Notes: a model not told the origin generated them from the letters alone. Positions 13,501 through 24,690 are shown, counted from the stretch's first letter. The stretch: 64,000 bases of DNA from Ampullaceana balthica (GCA_944989445.1 CALYLW010001085.1:356694-420693); one strand, 5' to 3'. Numbers and translations: made by a program.

Positions 13501-16500
13501 CGTGCAGTCATCGATAGCGATTGGTCACTCAAACACATATGACTCATACAGCCAATCATATTGAACACGTTATGCGGACGTTCAAAACGAGTTATTTTTG
13601 GTGCAGTATTTCTTCCAAGACTTTATTTTGAGTTATGCGCGTTGGGATTTATAGTCAAAATCTCTGTTTTTACGATTTATTTATTTTAACTACAATGAAT
13701 AGTATTTTTGACATGATGCACATCTATGCCGGTCGAGACGGCTATTGGAGGGGAGTTACAACATGCCACCGAACGGTGACGGGACGTCCTTGGACGGGCT
13801 TTGTTGCTCGTACACTCATAAAATCTCATCACGTTAATCCAAGTTATTAATTGTTTTCAATTTAATCTTAAACAAAAGTGATAATTTCAATAAATACCGT
13901 ACTTTTCATCAAAATGTCGCTTTTGTAATTTTTGTACTATGAAGTTTGTTTCACTTGGGGGTCCGTGGGGAAGTTTTGAATATAAAAGGGGTCCGTGGGT
14001 CAAAAAAGTTTGGGAACCACTGCTGTAGAGTGTAGAGGGTTACCATTTAAAGCAAGAAAGGGCAGTAACTCATTTTCCCGCCAAAATCGACATAGTAGGT
14101 TTTGCAAGGGGTCTTCTCAAATATGACAACAAAATAACATCTCTTACTCTTAACTTATCTTACATTGGCACTCCTTTTGTACAGAAGATTATTGCGACCT
14201 GCGCGTATCCATGCTTTATATCTAGTCTTGAATTTTTATTACAGCCTTAAATGTTGATAGAGTGTTGGTTTTCCTGGTTTGGTTTGGCCATTCCATGTCC
14301 AAATTCCAAACAACTTCGATTTCCCAAAACTGACATCAGCGTTGACTAAACCCTTGAGTCTGGAAATTGTGGTCGAGTGGCATGCGCGCTTGGCTGGTAT
14401 ACCGATGGTCAAGAGTTTGAATCTCCGTGAAGGCAGGGACTTGTTCCTCGGGGCCTAGGGTGTCTCTGAGTGCACCCAGCTCCGAATGGGTATCAGACAC
14501 TTGTTAGGGAAACAAAGGCAGCTGGGAGTAGCGTGGAACCCTCATAGCCCTGGCCTGTGAACACCGCGCGTGCGTCACTTGCCAATACGTTCTTATCAGA
14601 GCGTAGGACTCAATAATCTTCTGTATAGAAGGAGCGTCTCTAGTAGATAAGATAAGATAAACAACTTCGATTTCCCAAAATTGACATCATCTTTGACAAA
14701 ACTCTTGAGTCTGGAATCTGAAATGTCACATAATCAAATAATTTAAAATATCCTTTTTTTTTCAAGCATCACCTGATCGCCTGAAGGCCTTGACCCCGGC
14801 CTTGAAGAAGTGCCACACCGGACCCGGATATAAAACCCCGCTTGATGCCATGAAGTATGGCCCCAGAGAAGCCATTGTTTACCTCCCATGCATACAGCCT
14901 CCACATATGAAGAAAGTTAAACCTGATTATCTGGCAACCGTAGATGTGGACCCGCTATCACCAACATTCTGCAAGGTGAAGGTCATGTCTTAGTTCAGGT
15001 GGATGTGGGGGGTGGAGGGTGGGGGGGGGGTAAAGCCCCATAATCAGGAATTTTGATAAGGGAGGCAGCTAGAATTTTAGCTATGATTTTTTAAAAACAG
15101 CATCAGGCATTTCCCCATGACACAAATATGTTGTAGTTGTATGCACCGATGCAAACATTACTTCAGTTTCTCTATGATGTAGGCTGGACTAATTTTAAGC
15201 ACTCTCATTAAATCTCTGCTTTTGGTGGAAGTCACTCATCTTTGGCTCAGTCATTTAAATCAGGGGCAGATTAAGACTGCACGGGGCCCCTGGCTGCAAT
15301 TCAAACTGGGGCACTATCCAGCCAGTGTACCTTTAGATAAAATGATTGCTAGCAGCTAATATAAGACTGTAACTTGTAAATATTCATCCAAATTGATTAT
15401 TCATGAAAAAACCGAATTCGAAGAAATAACTTTTTGATGGTATCCTAAAATTGAGTGTAAAAGAAAATTTATAAAATTATAAAACACATGAAAAAAAAAT
15501 TTCATACCGCACCCGGGGATCGATCCCGCCACCGCTTGCACCACAAGCCTTAGTACTTCTCATTCGGCCGCGAGACCTCAACTTTGTTTGGCAAGTTAAA
15601 AAATATATATAATATTCTTTAATAATTTCTGTTACTGAGCCTATCAAATAAGGTTTTTTGACTGCTAAGACTATCGTGTCGGAAAAGAGATCATTTTAAT
15701 AGATGAGATTTTATTAATTTATCATATTTTCAGCAATTCATGTATACATTTGTCCACATTTATTATAAAATATGATAAGTTTGGGGGCCCTAAATCATTG
15801 GGGGCCCCTGGCTTTAGCCCGTTCAGCCCCCCCCCCATTAATCCGCCATAGATTTAAATTTATATTTATGTAAAATCCATTCTTATATTGCTTTTAGTGT
15901 GTGCCCTACATAAGTTATATAGGTCATTCCCTAAAAGTCCAACCTTGATTAGGCCATTCACTAAAATTCCAGCCTTGTTTAGGTCATTAACTGAAACCCC
16001 ATTCTTATGTAGTTCAGGTATTTAAAGCCCTATTCTTATGTAGGTAATTCACCGCCTTATGATGCCTTACCTTGAAGACGAGCTCCATCACTCTGGGTGG
16101 AACGCTTGTTCCAGTTGCCATGACGACTCCTCAAAGTTCAGAAACCGTCTCGTCCTGCCTGCACTCAACAGTGACAGGATTTACATCATTGATGTGGGCA
16201 GTAACCCCAGAGAGCCCAGATTTCACAAGGTATTTGTTGTGTATTTCTTCAAAACAGGTTTAAGATTTGATGGCATTCATAAATGTGGGGGCGGGGTCGG
16301 GGGGCCAATCTTTAGGATCAAAGTAAGTGCACGAAATGTTATGATATCCCATAAAATGCTCACCCATAAGATCACAACTATTAAAAATGACTTCCGTTTG
16401 CTTCCATCATAAGTTGGAGATTTTAAAAAATTACCATGTAAGTTAACGTATCACATTTTTATGAAGCAGAAGCAGTACTTAGAACTCCCACATATTAAAA

Positions 16501-19500
16501 AAAAGAAATAAGAATACGCACACCAAATCAGAGGCTTCCATTAAATTTGGCATGTGTGGTTTTAGTCTGTGAACATATTTGTCAACAAGTATGCTCAGAA
16601 CTTTGACTGCTTGTCTCTAAAAGCTGAACTTTGATATTAAGCTTAAAGCATTCTTTTAAATTATGGGCTTACCTTTACCCAAACATTGATGTAAAATTTA
16701 GATTTAGGGATTAAACTTTAAAAATATTCATATTTTTTTAAAGAAAACAAACAGGAAATAATATCATAGACTAGGTTGTTTTTTTTCAAAAGCCCAAGTA
16801 ACTTACATGAAGTTATTGCATGCGTTTGAATCAGCGTGTCCGACAGCCGACAACCAAAAATTGGTATGTGAATGAGTTCAATAAAAAGAATGAATAATTA
16901 AATTTTAGTTCATTAGAAATATTTATTTTTCCCAAAATTTCTCTATATATCCCTTTTCCAAAATTAAAATATAAGCTCAAACAATGACGTCATATAATAT
17001 TTTACGGCGAGAAACACCACACGCTCTGTTAATCTTGAAACCAAAATGATTATGATTTTTTATTTTCAATTAAAAAAAAAGCTGATTATGTCACTTAGCG
17101 TTACAGAATGAGCGACCTGGGCTTTTAAATAGTAGATTCTTTTTTAACCATGCAATAATCACCAACCCCCTTCCCGCCTTGATACTTGAAGGAAGTTTTC
17201 AGTTGATTTCTTATCTAGATCAGAGATTTCAAATTCTAGTGAATTGAAGAGTGTGACAAATGTTAAGAGCAAGAGAAAATCTTTGCAGATCATTGAGCCG
17301 GTTGATGTCCACAAGAAATCTGGCCTCGGGGCGCCACATACCGCTCACTGTTTGGCCAGCGGAGAGGTCATGATCAGCTGCATTGGTGACTCAGAGGGAA
17401 ACAATTCAAAAAGTAAGCAGGCCAATCACATCATGGGCTCCTGGCCTCATGGCTCGCTCAAGGGAGAGCGGATTTAGTGTTTAAAAAGGTTTATTGATCA
17501 CAACTAGCATTGATTTCTTCCCTTTCAATAAACTTGTCTCTCACCCATACTGAAATGCATCTACCTTGCCCACACCCTTTCCTAAACTGTTCTGCTCCCT
17601 TAACTTCCAGGTGGGGTTCCCTTGACCTCTAGGATGGCCTTGACCTCTAGGTGGGGTTCCCTTGACCTTCAGGTGGGGTTCCCTTGACCTCCAGGTGGGG
17701 TTCCCTTGACCTCCAGGTGGGGTTACCTTGACCTCTAGGTGGGGTTCCCTTGACCTCCAGCTGGGATTCCCGTGACCTCCAGGTGGGATCCTCCTAAACT
17801 GTTCTGTTCCCTCGTCCTCCAGATGGTCTCATCCTAAACTGTTCTGTTCCCTCGACCTCCAGGTGGGCTCATCCTAAACTATTCTGTTTTCCCCTTTGAC
17901 CCCCAGGTGGGTTTATTCTCCTCGATGGTCAAGACTTCAGTCTCAAGGACAACTGGGAAAAGAGTCACATCACCATCGGCTACGACTACTGGTACCAGCC
18001 ACGCCACAACGTCATGATCAGCACTGAGTGGGGAGCTCCACGAGCCTGGAGGAATGGGTTCAAACCTGAGGAGTACGCTGCAGGTATGGGAGGAGAAGTC
18101 ATCTTGCATGTCACGTGCAATATTCTCTCTAAAGTTTGTTAGTCCAGTGTGCAAAGTTGCACAGCAAACCATTTTTTGTGCAATATTTTACACCGTACAA
18201 ACACATATATTACAATGTCCTTATTAAAATTTCCTACGCAGTAATTCTCCATGCTGTGCGGCAATGGACAGGTATCTGCGCGGCTGCACAACCGCACAGC
18301 TTAAAGGGAACATTGGTCATATAGTATAGCAGCAAGAAATCATAGAGCCTTTGTGAGACAATTTGAGGCCTATTGCCAATTTTTGGGTTTGAGGACCCTC
18401 CCCCCACCTCCCCCAGCGTAAACGTTGCAAGTTCAATTTTTCACACATCTCAATGTTTGCCCAATTATATATTGAGCCCAGCTGCTCGCTGGGGTACTGA
18501 ACTATATACATTATCAAATAATTATTATTATTATTGTTATTATTATTATTAATATATCAGATGGCTTCTCCAGCTGTTAGGATATCAGGTCCTATGGGAT
18601 TTACAATGTGATTTATGAACTGTTTGTCAGACTCATCCCATGTACTTAAGAAGACTAAATAAATCATAAACTTGGGTTTCGTTAATTCTGCTTGTTATTC
18701 GATAATTGCATAATTTTTAAATTAAAACTTGCGTGTATAAAATTGCGTTCAATAACCACTTCCAAACATTGTCTCTGGATCCAATGCAGGTGTTAAAAAT
18801 AAATAAATGTGATTTTTGATCAAATTTGAATAATGCTAATTTATGTAAATATTTAGGTTTGTACGGTCACAGCCTGAACGTGTGGGACTGGACCACTCAC
18901 AAGAAAATACAAACGATAGACTTGGGGGACGAGGGCGCCATTCCCCTGGAGGTTCGCTTCTTGCATAATCCAGACGCCACAGAAGGCTACGTTGGGTGTG
19001 CTCTCAGTTCTGCTGTCTTCAGGTTCTACAAAACTCAGGTAGAGCTGTATTTCAAGGAGTCATTATATATTCGATACTTTGCTATAGGCTGCAATTGACC
19101 ATAAATTATGCTTGGCTGTGTTAATGATTATACATTATTCAATGAATTTGTGTAATTTTCTCATATTTGTAAAATTAATATTTTTTTTTCTAAATTAGAA
19201 AGGTGATTGGTCGGCCGAGAAGGTGATCCAAGTGCCTCCAAAAAAGGTTGAAGGCTGGGCCCTGCCTGAGATGCCTGGTAGGTTCAATAAAAAAAACAAA
19301 TATTGCATAAAAAAACATTTCAACACATGAAATATTGTTTCCAAAAATATTATTGAAAATTGAATGTATAATCAATCAATGTACTTATTTAATAAATATT
19401 TGCATTACATAACTTTTAAAATATAATATCACCATGGGAATGAACATTACTCATCTCATCCATAAAGTCCGCCACCATTGCAAACTTACTTACTAAGTTA

Positions 19501-22256
19501 AAAATCTAAAAAGTTGAATTGATCCCATCTCATCTGGAAATAGTTTATGATTATTGGATTATAATTTTTGATTACATTGATGGATTACTCTACAATATTT
19601 TAGTTTGACCACTTAATATTGGCCTCAATGTTCATATGATTATTTGAATTTTTTTCTCCATCCGCCATTTCTCTTCCCAGGTCTCATCACAGACATATTA
19701 ATATCACTTGACGACAGGTTCTTGTACTTCAGTAACTGGCTCCATGGCGACATGAGACAATATGACATCAGTGACAGACGCAAGCCCAAACTGGTTGGCC
19801 AGGTGCAGATTTTTAAATCACTTATATTAACTTGCTTTGTAAGTTTAAGCGATCGGACCAGGGGCGGATTTAGACTGCACTGGGCCCCTGGCTGCAATTC
19901 AAACTGGGGCACTATCCAGCCAGCGTCCCTTTATATAAAATGATTGCTGACAGCTAATAATATAAGACTATAACTGTAACTTGTAACTAAATAGTCCATT
20001 GGTTCCTTTCTCGTAATGTTTCTGTACTACGGGATCGGATTCATAAAACAACCAAACACGAAGAAATAACTGTTTGCTGGTATTGTAAAATTGAATGTAA
20101 AAAGATAATTAAAAAAAATAGACAAATCAAAAAAAAAGTATAGCCCCCCACTGGGAATCGAACCCGACACAGCTTGCACTACACGCCTGTACGCTGCCAC
20201 AAGACCTTAATGGGACGATAAATTTAAAAGTTATAAGAAGTATTCAATATCGGGTCCGAATAGCGATCAGATTAATACATAAGATTTTATTAATTTATTA
20301 CATTTTAAGGGATTCGTGCAAAAATTTGTCCACCTTTATTATAAAATATACTAAATTTGGGGGTCCCTATATCATCGGGGGCCCCTGGCCTTAGCCCGTT
20401 CAGCCCCCCTCTTAATCCGCCATAGGATCGGACTATCCGAACATTTGTTTATAATTCTTTCACGTGACAGTTCGGTTCACGCTTTGGCCGACTGTCGATG
20501 TTCACACCCCCTACCGTCCATGCGCCCGGTTTTAAAACGAGAGGAGATAATTCTGCTTCAGTCTGTAAATGTCGCATTTAAACATAATCACTACTTTTAG
20601 TTATGTCTCATATATAAGGGATTTATAGTCAAAAACTTTGTTTTTACCTCTATTTATTTATGTTTAGATAAATGAAAATGGACACCCCCCCCCCAACAAA
20701 GCATCCAAACTTAACTGTTACCTTAACCCTAGCCTTTACCATAATCTTAACCCTGATAAACAGATTTGGGAAAACTTACTCTTCGAAATTCCCTTCTCTC
20801 TTTTCTTCTCACATTTTGTAAATTCTTATTTATATTCTTGGAAATTTTTGTTATACAATTTTTTTAAAAAGGAATAAATTTTTGTCATAAATAAATGTGT
20901 TTTAGTATAGTGTCACATTTATATTGTGGCTAGAAGGTTAAAACAGTTTATAAATATACATTAAGTGATGACCATCAAGGATTCAAGTGACAATTATAAT
21001 GCATTTCTTTGGTCCTTAGTAGTTTCATCTTTCATGTTGATGACCACAGTCTTTGTCTTTAAATCTTTAGGGATTTTGTTTTTGCAGGTGTTTATAGGAG
21101 GCAGCATTCAGTCAGATGGTCCAGTCAAAGTCACTCATGATGTAGAACGAAAGGTAAACTTATCCTGGACTTAATTGTTAATTTTGGGGGGGGGGAATTA
21201 TAAAGAGCCAGATTCTACCTTCAGAATATTCTTTTACCTAAACGGTTGCAAAATCAAGAGAAGTAAAACTATGTTAACCATTATAGTTTTAAAAGAATAC
21301 ATTTAACTTGACATGAGGAATTGTTGTGTGGACCCATTTGCACATAATTGTACATAACTTCCCTGTATTCTAGAAAGGGGATATTGTGCTACACATATTC
21401 CCCATGTCATAGAAATTCATAAATACAAATAAAGTTTATTCCCTTTGGATATTCATATTATGTTCAATCAAATCTGTACTATAGATTCAATCATTTTCAA
21501 TCATATAATTTTTGGTTTAGCGGTGAGAGTGAGAACGAATGGTTAGAATGCTAATGCACTATTGCTGGAATCAGAAATTACCTTTTGTCTTCTATATACA
21601 GCATTTTTGTACTTTGTAGCAAAAAACTAACAACAATTTAAAAACTCCTCTTCAAAACACTAAATTCTTTACAACCAACATGTCAGACACAGCCCGAGCC
21701 TGTGTTTATCAACGGGAAACGTCTCGAGGGTGCACCGCAGATGTTACAGATGAGCTTGGACGGGAAACGTATCTATGTGACCAATTCCTTGTTTACTGCA
21801 TGGGACCAACAGTTTTATCCAGAGATGTGCAAGTAAGAGAATAGTTTAAAGATTTTTTAGAAGTTCATGTATAAAAATATATTTAGCCAATTATTATCTA
21901 AATAAAAGGGTACATAATATTTGTTACTACTTACTTTCTAAAGAAATCACTTAAGTACCAAATGTCATTTAATAATTATTATCATTACCATGCCACAGAA
22001 TATTTTTAAAATCTCAGAATGAATTCATGTTTCATTGATTATTTTGAGGAAACTACATTAGAGAAATTGTGAAATGTGTTTTTTTTCCATCAGGAAAGGT
22101 GGCTGGATGCTTCAAATTGACGTCGACACTGAGAAAGGGGGACTAACTCTCAACGACAAATTCTTGGTTGATTTCGGAGATGAACCGTTTGGACCAGTGT
22201 TGGGTCATGAAATTCGGTACCCAGGAGGAGATTGTACATCAGATATCTGGTTGTGA
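10443..22256 (+). CDS. SELENBP1: Selenium-binding protein 1 / methanethiol oxidase, 11 exons
   Basis: Exons: 10443-10542, 14767-14975, 16044-16229, 17289-17412, 17907-18083, 18857-19038, 19199-19277, 19681-19802, 21088-21153, 21687-21832, 22094-22256. All introns are GT-AG and the phases join without a stop, giving 517 residues; the human protein has about 472. Family motifs seen in order: [28 protein letters not shown] (cysteine equivalent to the selenium-binding Cys57 of the human protein), [76 protein letters not shown] and the terminal [10 protein letters not shown]. The family is a cytosolic beta-propeller oxidase that converts methanethiol to formaldehyde, H2S and H2O2. The extra length is at the N-terminus and depends on exon 1, which is the least certain part. 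Exons 2-11 are very secure. Confidence 0.95.
11652..11814. mobile_element. MITE nested in the hAT element
   Basis: 163 bp with ends CAAGGCTGGATTTAGAC and TAAATCCAGCACTG, and a perfect 8-bp flank AGTGAGCC on both sides. Confidence 0.7.
12285..12800 (-). repeat. Dispersed AAATCC element inserted in the hAT transposase
   Basis: Minus orientation: AACAACCCGTAAAAAACC at one end and ATATAAAGGATTTAAAAA at the other. It separates the two halves of the transposase remnant. Confidence 0.7.
12818..13250 (+). pseudogene. hAT transposase C-terminal remnant
   Basis: An open frame of 139 codons containing [37 protein letters not shown] and [17 protein letters not shown]. This is the region before the hAT dimerisation domain. 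It ends prematurely; continuation ([18 protein letters not shown]) is in another frame. It belongs to the element at 11071-14022 and is not a host gene. Confidence 0.8.
13472..13690 (+). repeat. Short copy of the AAATCC dispersed element
   Basis: Begins ATAAATCCTATATATTAAAA and ends GGGATTTATAGTCAAAAT. It is internal to the hAT element. Confidence 0.5.
14308..14722. repeat. ~60-bp direct duplication flanking a SINE
   Basis: AAACAACTTCGATTTCCC begins both 14308-14368 and 14659-14720. Both copies continue to CTTGAGTCTGGAA with about seven differences. The SINE lies exactly between them. Confidence 0.85.
14369..14658 (+). mobile_element. tRNA-derived SINE
   Basis: Starts GTGGTCGAGTGGCATGCG (A-box-like), followed about 30 bp later by GTCAAGAGTTTGAATCTC (B-box-like). 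The tail is GATAAGATAAGATAA. Related copies are at 59220-59428 (minus) and a tail fragment at 6396. Confidence 0.8.
14767..14975 (+). CDS. SELENBP1: SELENBP1 exon 2
   Basis: The acceptor follows a T-rich tract (TTTTTTTTCAAG). The exon starts in phase 1 and ends in phase 0 at TGCAAG|GTGAAG. It encodes the conserved family N-terminus, [16 protein letters not shown] through [16 protein letters not shown]. The cysteine at the end aligns with human Cys57. About 20 residues before KCH are lineage-specific. Confidence 0.93.
15261..15851. mobile_element. hAT-type non-autonomous element, 591 bp
   Basis: Ends CAGGGGCAGATTAAGACTGC and TTAATCCGCCATAG are imperfect inverted repeats. The 8-bp flank ATTTAAAT is perfectly duplicated. 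Internally 15510-15590 contains a tRNA-like block with GGGGATCGATCCCGCC. A second copy is at 19859-20425. Confidence 0.85.
15917..16043 (+). repeat. 30-bp tandem repeat ending at the SELENBP1 exon 3 acceptor
   Basis: Four degenerate units, each ending in a pyrimidine tract plus TAG and most starting GTCATT: for example GTCATTAACTGAAACC...CTTATGTAG. Exon 3 itself starts TAG|GTAATTCACC. The repeat therefore spans the intron-exon junction. Confidence 0.75.
16044..16229 (+). CDS. SELENBP1: SELENBP1 exon 3
   Basis: 62 codons, phase 0 at both ends, starting [18 protein letters not shown] and containing the WNACSSC motif, then [22 protein letters not shown]. The start is fixed by alignment to VIHRLPMPNLKDELHHSG of the human protein. 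The acceptor TTCTTATGTAG|GT is the last unit of a 30-bp tandem repeat. Confidence 0.95.
17289..17412 (+). CDS. SELENBP1: SELENBP1 exon 4
   Basis: Starts [14 protein letters not shown] after CTTTGCAG and includes [20 protein letters not shown], a highly conserved propeller segment. It ends in phase 1 before GTAAGC. Confidence 0.95.
17581..17906 (+). repeat. Minisatellite of splice-acceptor copies before SELENBP1 exon 5
   Basis: A run of 22-bp units (CCTTGACCTCCAGGTGGGG) followed by longer units with CCTAAACTGTTCTGTTCCCT. Around eleven CCAG|GTGG-like motifs precede the real acceptor CCCCCAG|GTGGG at 17906/17907. Confidence 0.9.
17907..18083 (+). CDS. SELENBP1: SELENBP1 exon 5
   Basis: Phase 1 at both ends. 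Encodes [18 protein letters not shown] followed by [19 protein letters not shown] and FKPEEYAA. The acceptor GACCCCCAG|GTGGG is the final copy in a minisatellite of near-identical CCAG|GTGGG units. Confidence 0.96.
18118..18315. mobile_element. MITE of the CAATGTTCCC family
   Basis: Begins CAATATTCTCTCTAAAG and ends CTTAAAGGGAACATTG, sharing the GTGCAAAGTTGCACAG core with the copy at 5549. It is intronic. Confidence 0.6.
18857..19038 (+). CDS. SELENBP1: SELENBP1 exon 6
   Basis: Encodes [17 protein letters not shown] through [19 protein letters not shown] and [13 protein letters not shown]. Phase 1 to phase 0. The acceptor is AAATATTTAG and the donor is CAG|GTAGAG. Confidence 0.96.
19199..19277 (+). 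CDS. SELENBP1: SELENBP1 exon 7
   Basis: A 79-base exon encoding [20 protein letters not shown] and ALPEMP. It starts after TAAATTAG and ends in phase 1 before GTAGGT. The sequence aligns with the human [15 protein letters not shown] block. Confidence 0.95.
19681..19802 (+). CDS. SELENBP1: SELENBP1 exon 8
   Basis: Encodes [20 protein letters not shown] then [20 protein letters not shown], nearly identical to vertebrate sequence. The acceptor is CTCTTCCCAG and the donor CAG|GTGCAG. A nested pair of transposable elements lies immediately downstream in the intron. Confidence 0.96.
19812..20655 (+). repeat. AAATCC dispersed element, interrupted
   Basis: Left part TTAAATCACTTATATTAACT to 19858; right part 20426-20655 ending AAGGGATTTATAGTCAAAAA. 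The uninterrupted homologue at 908-1143 confirms that these were once adjacent. It lies in SELENBP1 intron 8. Confidence 0.75.
19859..20425. mobile_element. hAT-type element nested in the AAATCC repeat
   Basis: 567 bp, CAGGGGCGGATTTAGACTGC to TTAATCCGCCATAG, with a perfect 8-bp duplication GATCGGAC. Same family as 15261-15851, including the internal tRNA-like block. Confidence 0.88.
21088..21153 (+). CDS. SELENBP1: SELENBP1 exon 9
   Basis: A 22-codon exon, [18 protein letters not shown] and ERK. It starts after TTTTTGCAG and ends at AAG|GTAAAC. It aligns with the LFLGGSI block of the family. Confidence 0.94.
21687..21832 (+). CDS. SELENBP1: SELENBP1 exon 10
   Basis: Encodes [20 protein letters not shown] and the segment [20 protein letters not shown], ending FYPEMC in phase 2 before GTAAGA. 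Confidence 0.95.
22094..22256 (+). CDS. SELENBP1: SELENBP1 exon 11 with stop codon
   Basis: Encodes [31 protein letters not shown] and the family C-terminus [16 protein letters not shown] followed by TGA. The 3' untranslated region follows; its end is not resolved. Confidence 0.96.
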
Positions 22257-23404
22257 AGGGACCGTCGAAAAGTCGACCTCCTGATTGCCTGAAAATGATA
22301 CACAAAATTTTCTCAACTTCTTAGACCTTTCTTACTAAAAATTTAATGATAGAACTAATATTACTTGTGCCATGAGGGACACAAATTCCTCAGTGCAGTT
22401 TATTTAAGACTCTGCCGTTGTAAATTGCCAGGCTCGGCAGATTTTGTTTTATTAAAACCTTATAAAAAGAAACTTAGCTGGGATTTCTGAACTTGTCTGA
22501 TGATATTAATTAAGATTGAACAAATTATGATTAGAAGAAAACAATTTAGATATTCTCGTCCCCATAAGGGAGAATCATGAAACTGTTTTGACTTTCTGTA
22601 AATATTTATTTCGTCAAGTGCTCATCAGAAATGATGGATCTGTAAACAGATCTCAGGTTTCCAGCTGGATCTAAAAGAAATTTTATTGAGCCATTCATTT
22701 TTCACCATAGCTAAAAAAAGGCCTCCACCTGTTTATACATGCAGAGTTGCCGATACTTATGTGATTTTAGTTTTTTGGGCCATCTGGCCAATGGGACAGA
22801 GTGTGCCGACCCCTAGGCCATTGCTTCTCAAAGTGGGGTCAAAATCAATTTTTCAACAGGTAGCAGTCTAGCTCACTTCTATGAAAATTCTATTTTGTCC
22901 AAATATAGAACCATCTTATCTAGCCTGCCAACAAATAGAGAAACATTCAATAAATTAAGCAGAAGTGTGGTTTAATACCTTCCCATACAGTAATATTAAA
23001 AAATTTGAGAGGCACTGATCTTTTTTATAGACTTATCCATTGAAAGCAATAAGGAGACTTTATTATGCCTCATCAAGTCTAAGTTACCTGTCAAAGTAAT
23101 GCAACTATAAATAATATTCACAGATATCCAGATTTTAGAACTGAATATTTTTTGTTGTTGCAGAAATTTAAAATATCTTTGAGGAATCTACGTCCTAAAA
23201 AGTGTGGAATATAACAAAAAATAAAATAATTAGAAGCTAAAAAATTATTGCCGCAGTAGTTTGGCAATTATTTAGTGAACTACTTCTGTTACTTGAATTG
23301 TAAGTTTGCATTAATTAGAACTTGTTGTTCTGATCTATGACATCTGGTTCATTGTTGTCGAGATGTATGTTTTTTTGTTCTTTCGTCCGTCGATACGACG
23401 AGGA
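22257..23404. other. 3' flank of SELENBP1
   Basis: No gene seen. It probably holds the 3' untranslated region and poly(A) site. A short hAT-end-like pair (CATTGCTTCTCAAAGTGG at 22819 and TTTGAGAGGCACTG ending 23017) may be a degenerate MITE without a clear target duplication. Confidence 0.5.
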
Positions 23405-23930
23405 CCACTCTAGTCATCCGAGGGTTGTCTGTGCGTGCGCAGATGGCTGATTAGGCAGATCCTTGCACGGAAGGTTCGGGAACAGAAGGGACAAGGGACG
23501 AGTGCGACATCTCCTGGAGGGTTGACAGCATGGGCCTTTCGGGCTTGCCTCTTCTTTTCTGCGGCGGTGATCCGGTTTGCCTCGCATGACCCGGCACCTC
23601 GTGGATGGAAGAGCGCCAGGTGGATCGGTCCATTGCAGCTCGTTCCGTGTCTGGATTGATGGCAAACGCTTTCATTGAGGCTTTTAGTGTGTCTTTGAAG
23701 CGTTTCTTTTGCCCACCGTGGGACCCCTGGCCATACTGGAGCTCACCATAGAAGATTCTCTTTGGCAGTCTCTCGTCTGGCATTCGGACAACGTGCCGTG
23801 CATCAGGAGGGTGAAGATGCTGGGGAGACCTGCCCTGGTCAGTACCACTGTGTCTGGAATTTTGTTCTGCCACTTTATGCCGAGAATCTTCCTGAGGCTT
23901 GTTATATGAAAGTCTAGTATATATTTCAAC
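23405..23930 (-). mobile_element. LINE 3'-end fragment, broken
   Basis: Minus-strand reading gives HVVRMPDERLPKRIFYGELQ then KKRFKDTLKASMKAFAINPD and AMDRSTWRSS, the well-known C-terminal part of non-LTR retrotransposon polymerases. An adjoining frame has FHITSLRKILGIKWQNKIPD. Frame changes show it is dead. Confidence 0.85.
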
Positions 23931-24104
23931 ATGTATAAGTTAACTGTTGTTGAAATTATCTAATATGTTATAGTTGTTAAAAATATGATGTTCACCTTAT
24001 CTTTTTTATTGAGATTTTTGATGTCATATATAATATCAGATTTCATTCATCAGTTATAATTTTTTTGGGCATTTATTCATTCTGTGTATCGTGAGCAAAG
24101 ATAA

Positions 24105-24508
24105 CTGACTTGTTTGTTATAAGCTGTTATTTCACACCAGAATAACTGACTTGTTATAAGCTGTTATTTCACACCAGAATAACTGACTTGTTATAAGCTG
24201 TTATTTCACACCAGAATAACTGACTTGTTATAAGCTGTTATTTCACACCAGAATAACTGACTTGTTATAAGCTGTTATTTCACACCAGAATAACTGACTT
24301 GTTATAAGCTGTTATTTCACACTAGAATAACTGACTTGTTATAAGCTGTTATTTCACACCAGAATAACTGACTTGTTATAAGCTGTTATTTCACACCAGA
24401 ATAACTGACTTGTTATAAGCTGTTATTTCACACCAGAATAACTGACTTGTTATAAGCTGTTATTTCACACCAGAATAACTGACTTGTTTATAAGCTGTTA
24501 TTTCACTT
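24105..24508. repeat. 37-bp tandem array, about 11 copies
   Basis: The unit contains TTGTTATAAGCTGTTATTTC followed by ACACCAGAATAACTGAC. Copies are nearly identical. Confidence 0.97.
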
Positions 24509-24690
24509 GAAACTGACAGGCAGCACTAACACTGTCATGAGTCATTTCTGTGTCCTTATATTTTTACTAGTATCCTACTTTAATGGAACAATAAAATCCA
24601 AAAGATGATATTTTAAAGCTTTCTTAAATCTTCTCTTTTCTAAAATAAAGATCAGTCGTAGGCTGTAAAGTTGTTCAACAATGGAAGCAT

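Larger units (their letters stand above)
11071..14022 (+). mobile_element. Degenerate hAT transposon, ZBED-like transposase, in SELENBP1 intron 1
   Basis: Terminal inverted repeats CAGTGGTTCCCAAAGTGG and the complement of TTTGGGAACCACTG. A perfect 8-bp duplication, CTGTAGAG, lies on both sides. Transposase remnants on the + strand are [20 protein letters not shown] near 12170-12260 and, around 12818-13250, [20 protein letters not shown] and [11 protein letters not shown], which match hAT transposases related to host ZBED5-type genes. The coding region has stops and is split by an insertion at about 12285-12800, so it is not active. Confidence 0.9.

Noticed and set aside
15500..15590. Possible functional tRNA gene
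   Set aside because: The tRNA-like block is inside a hAT-type element with 8-bp duplications, recurs in a second copy and lacks a complete cloverleaf by eye.
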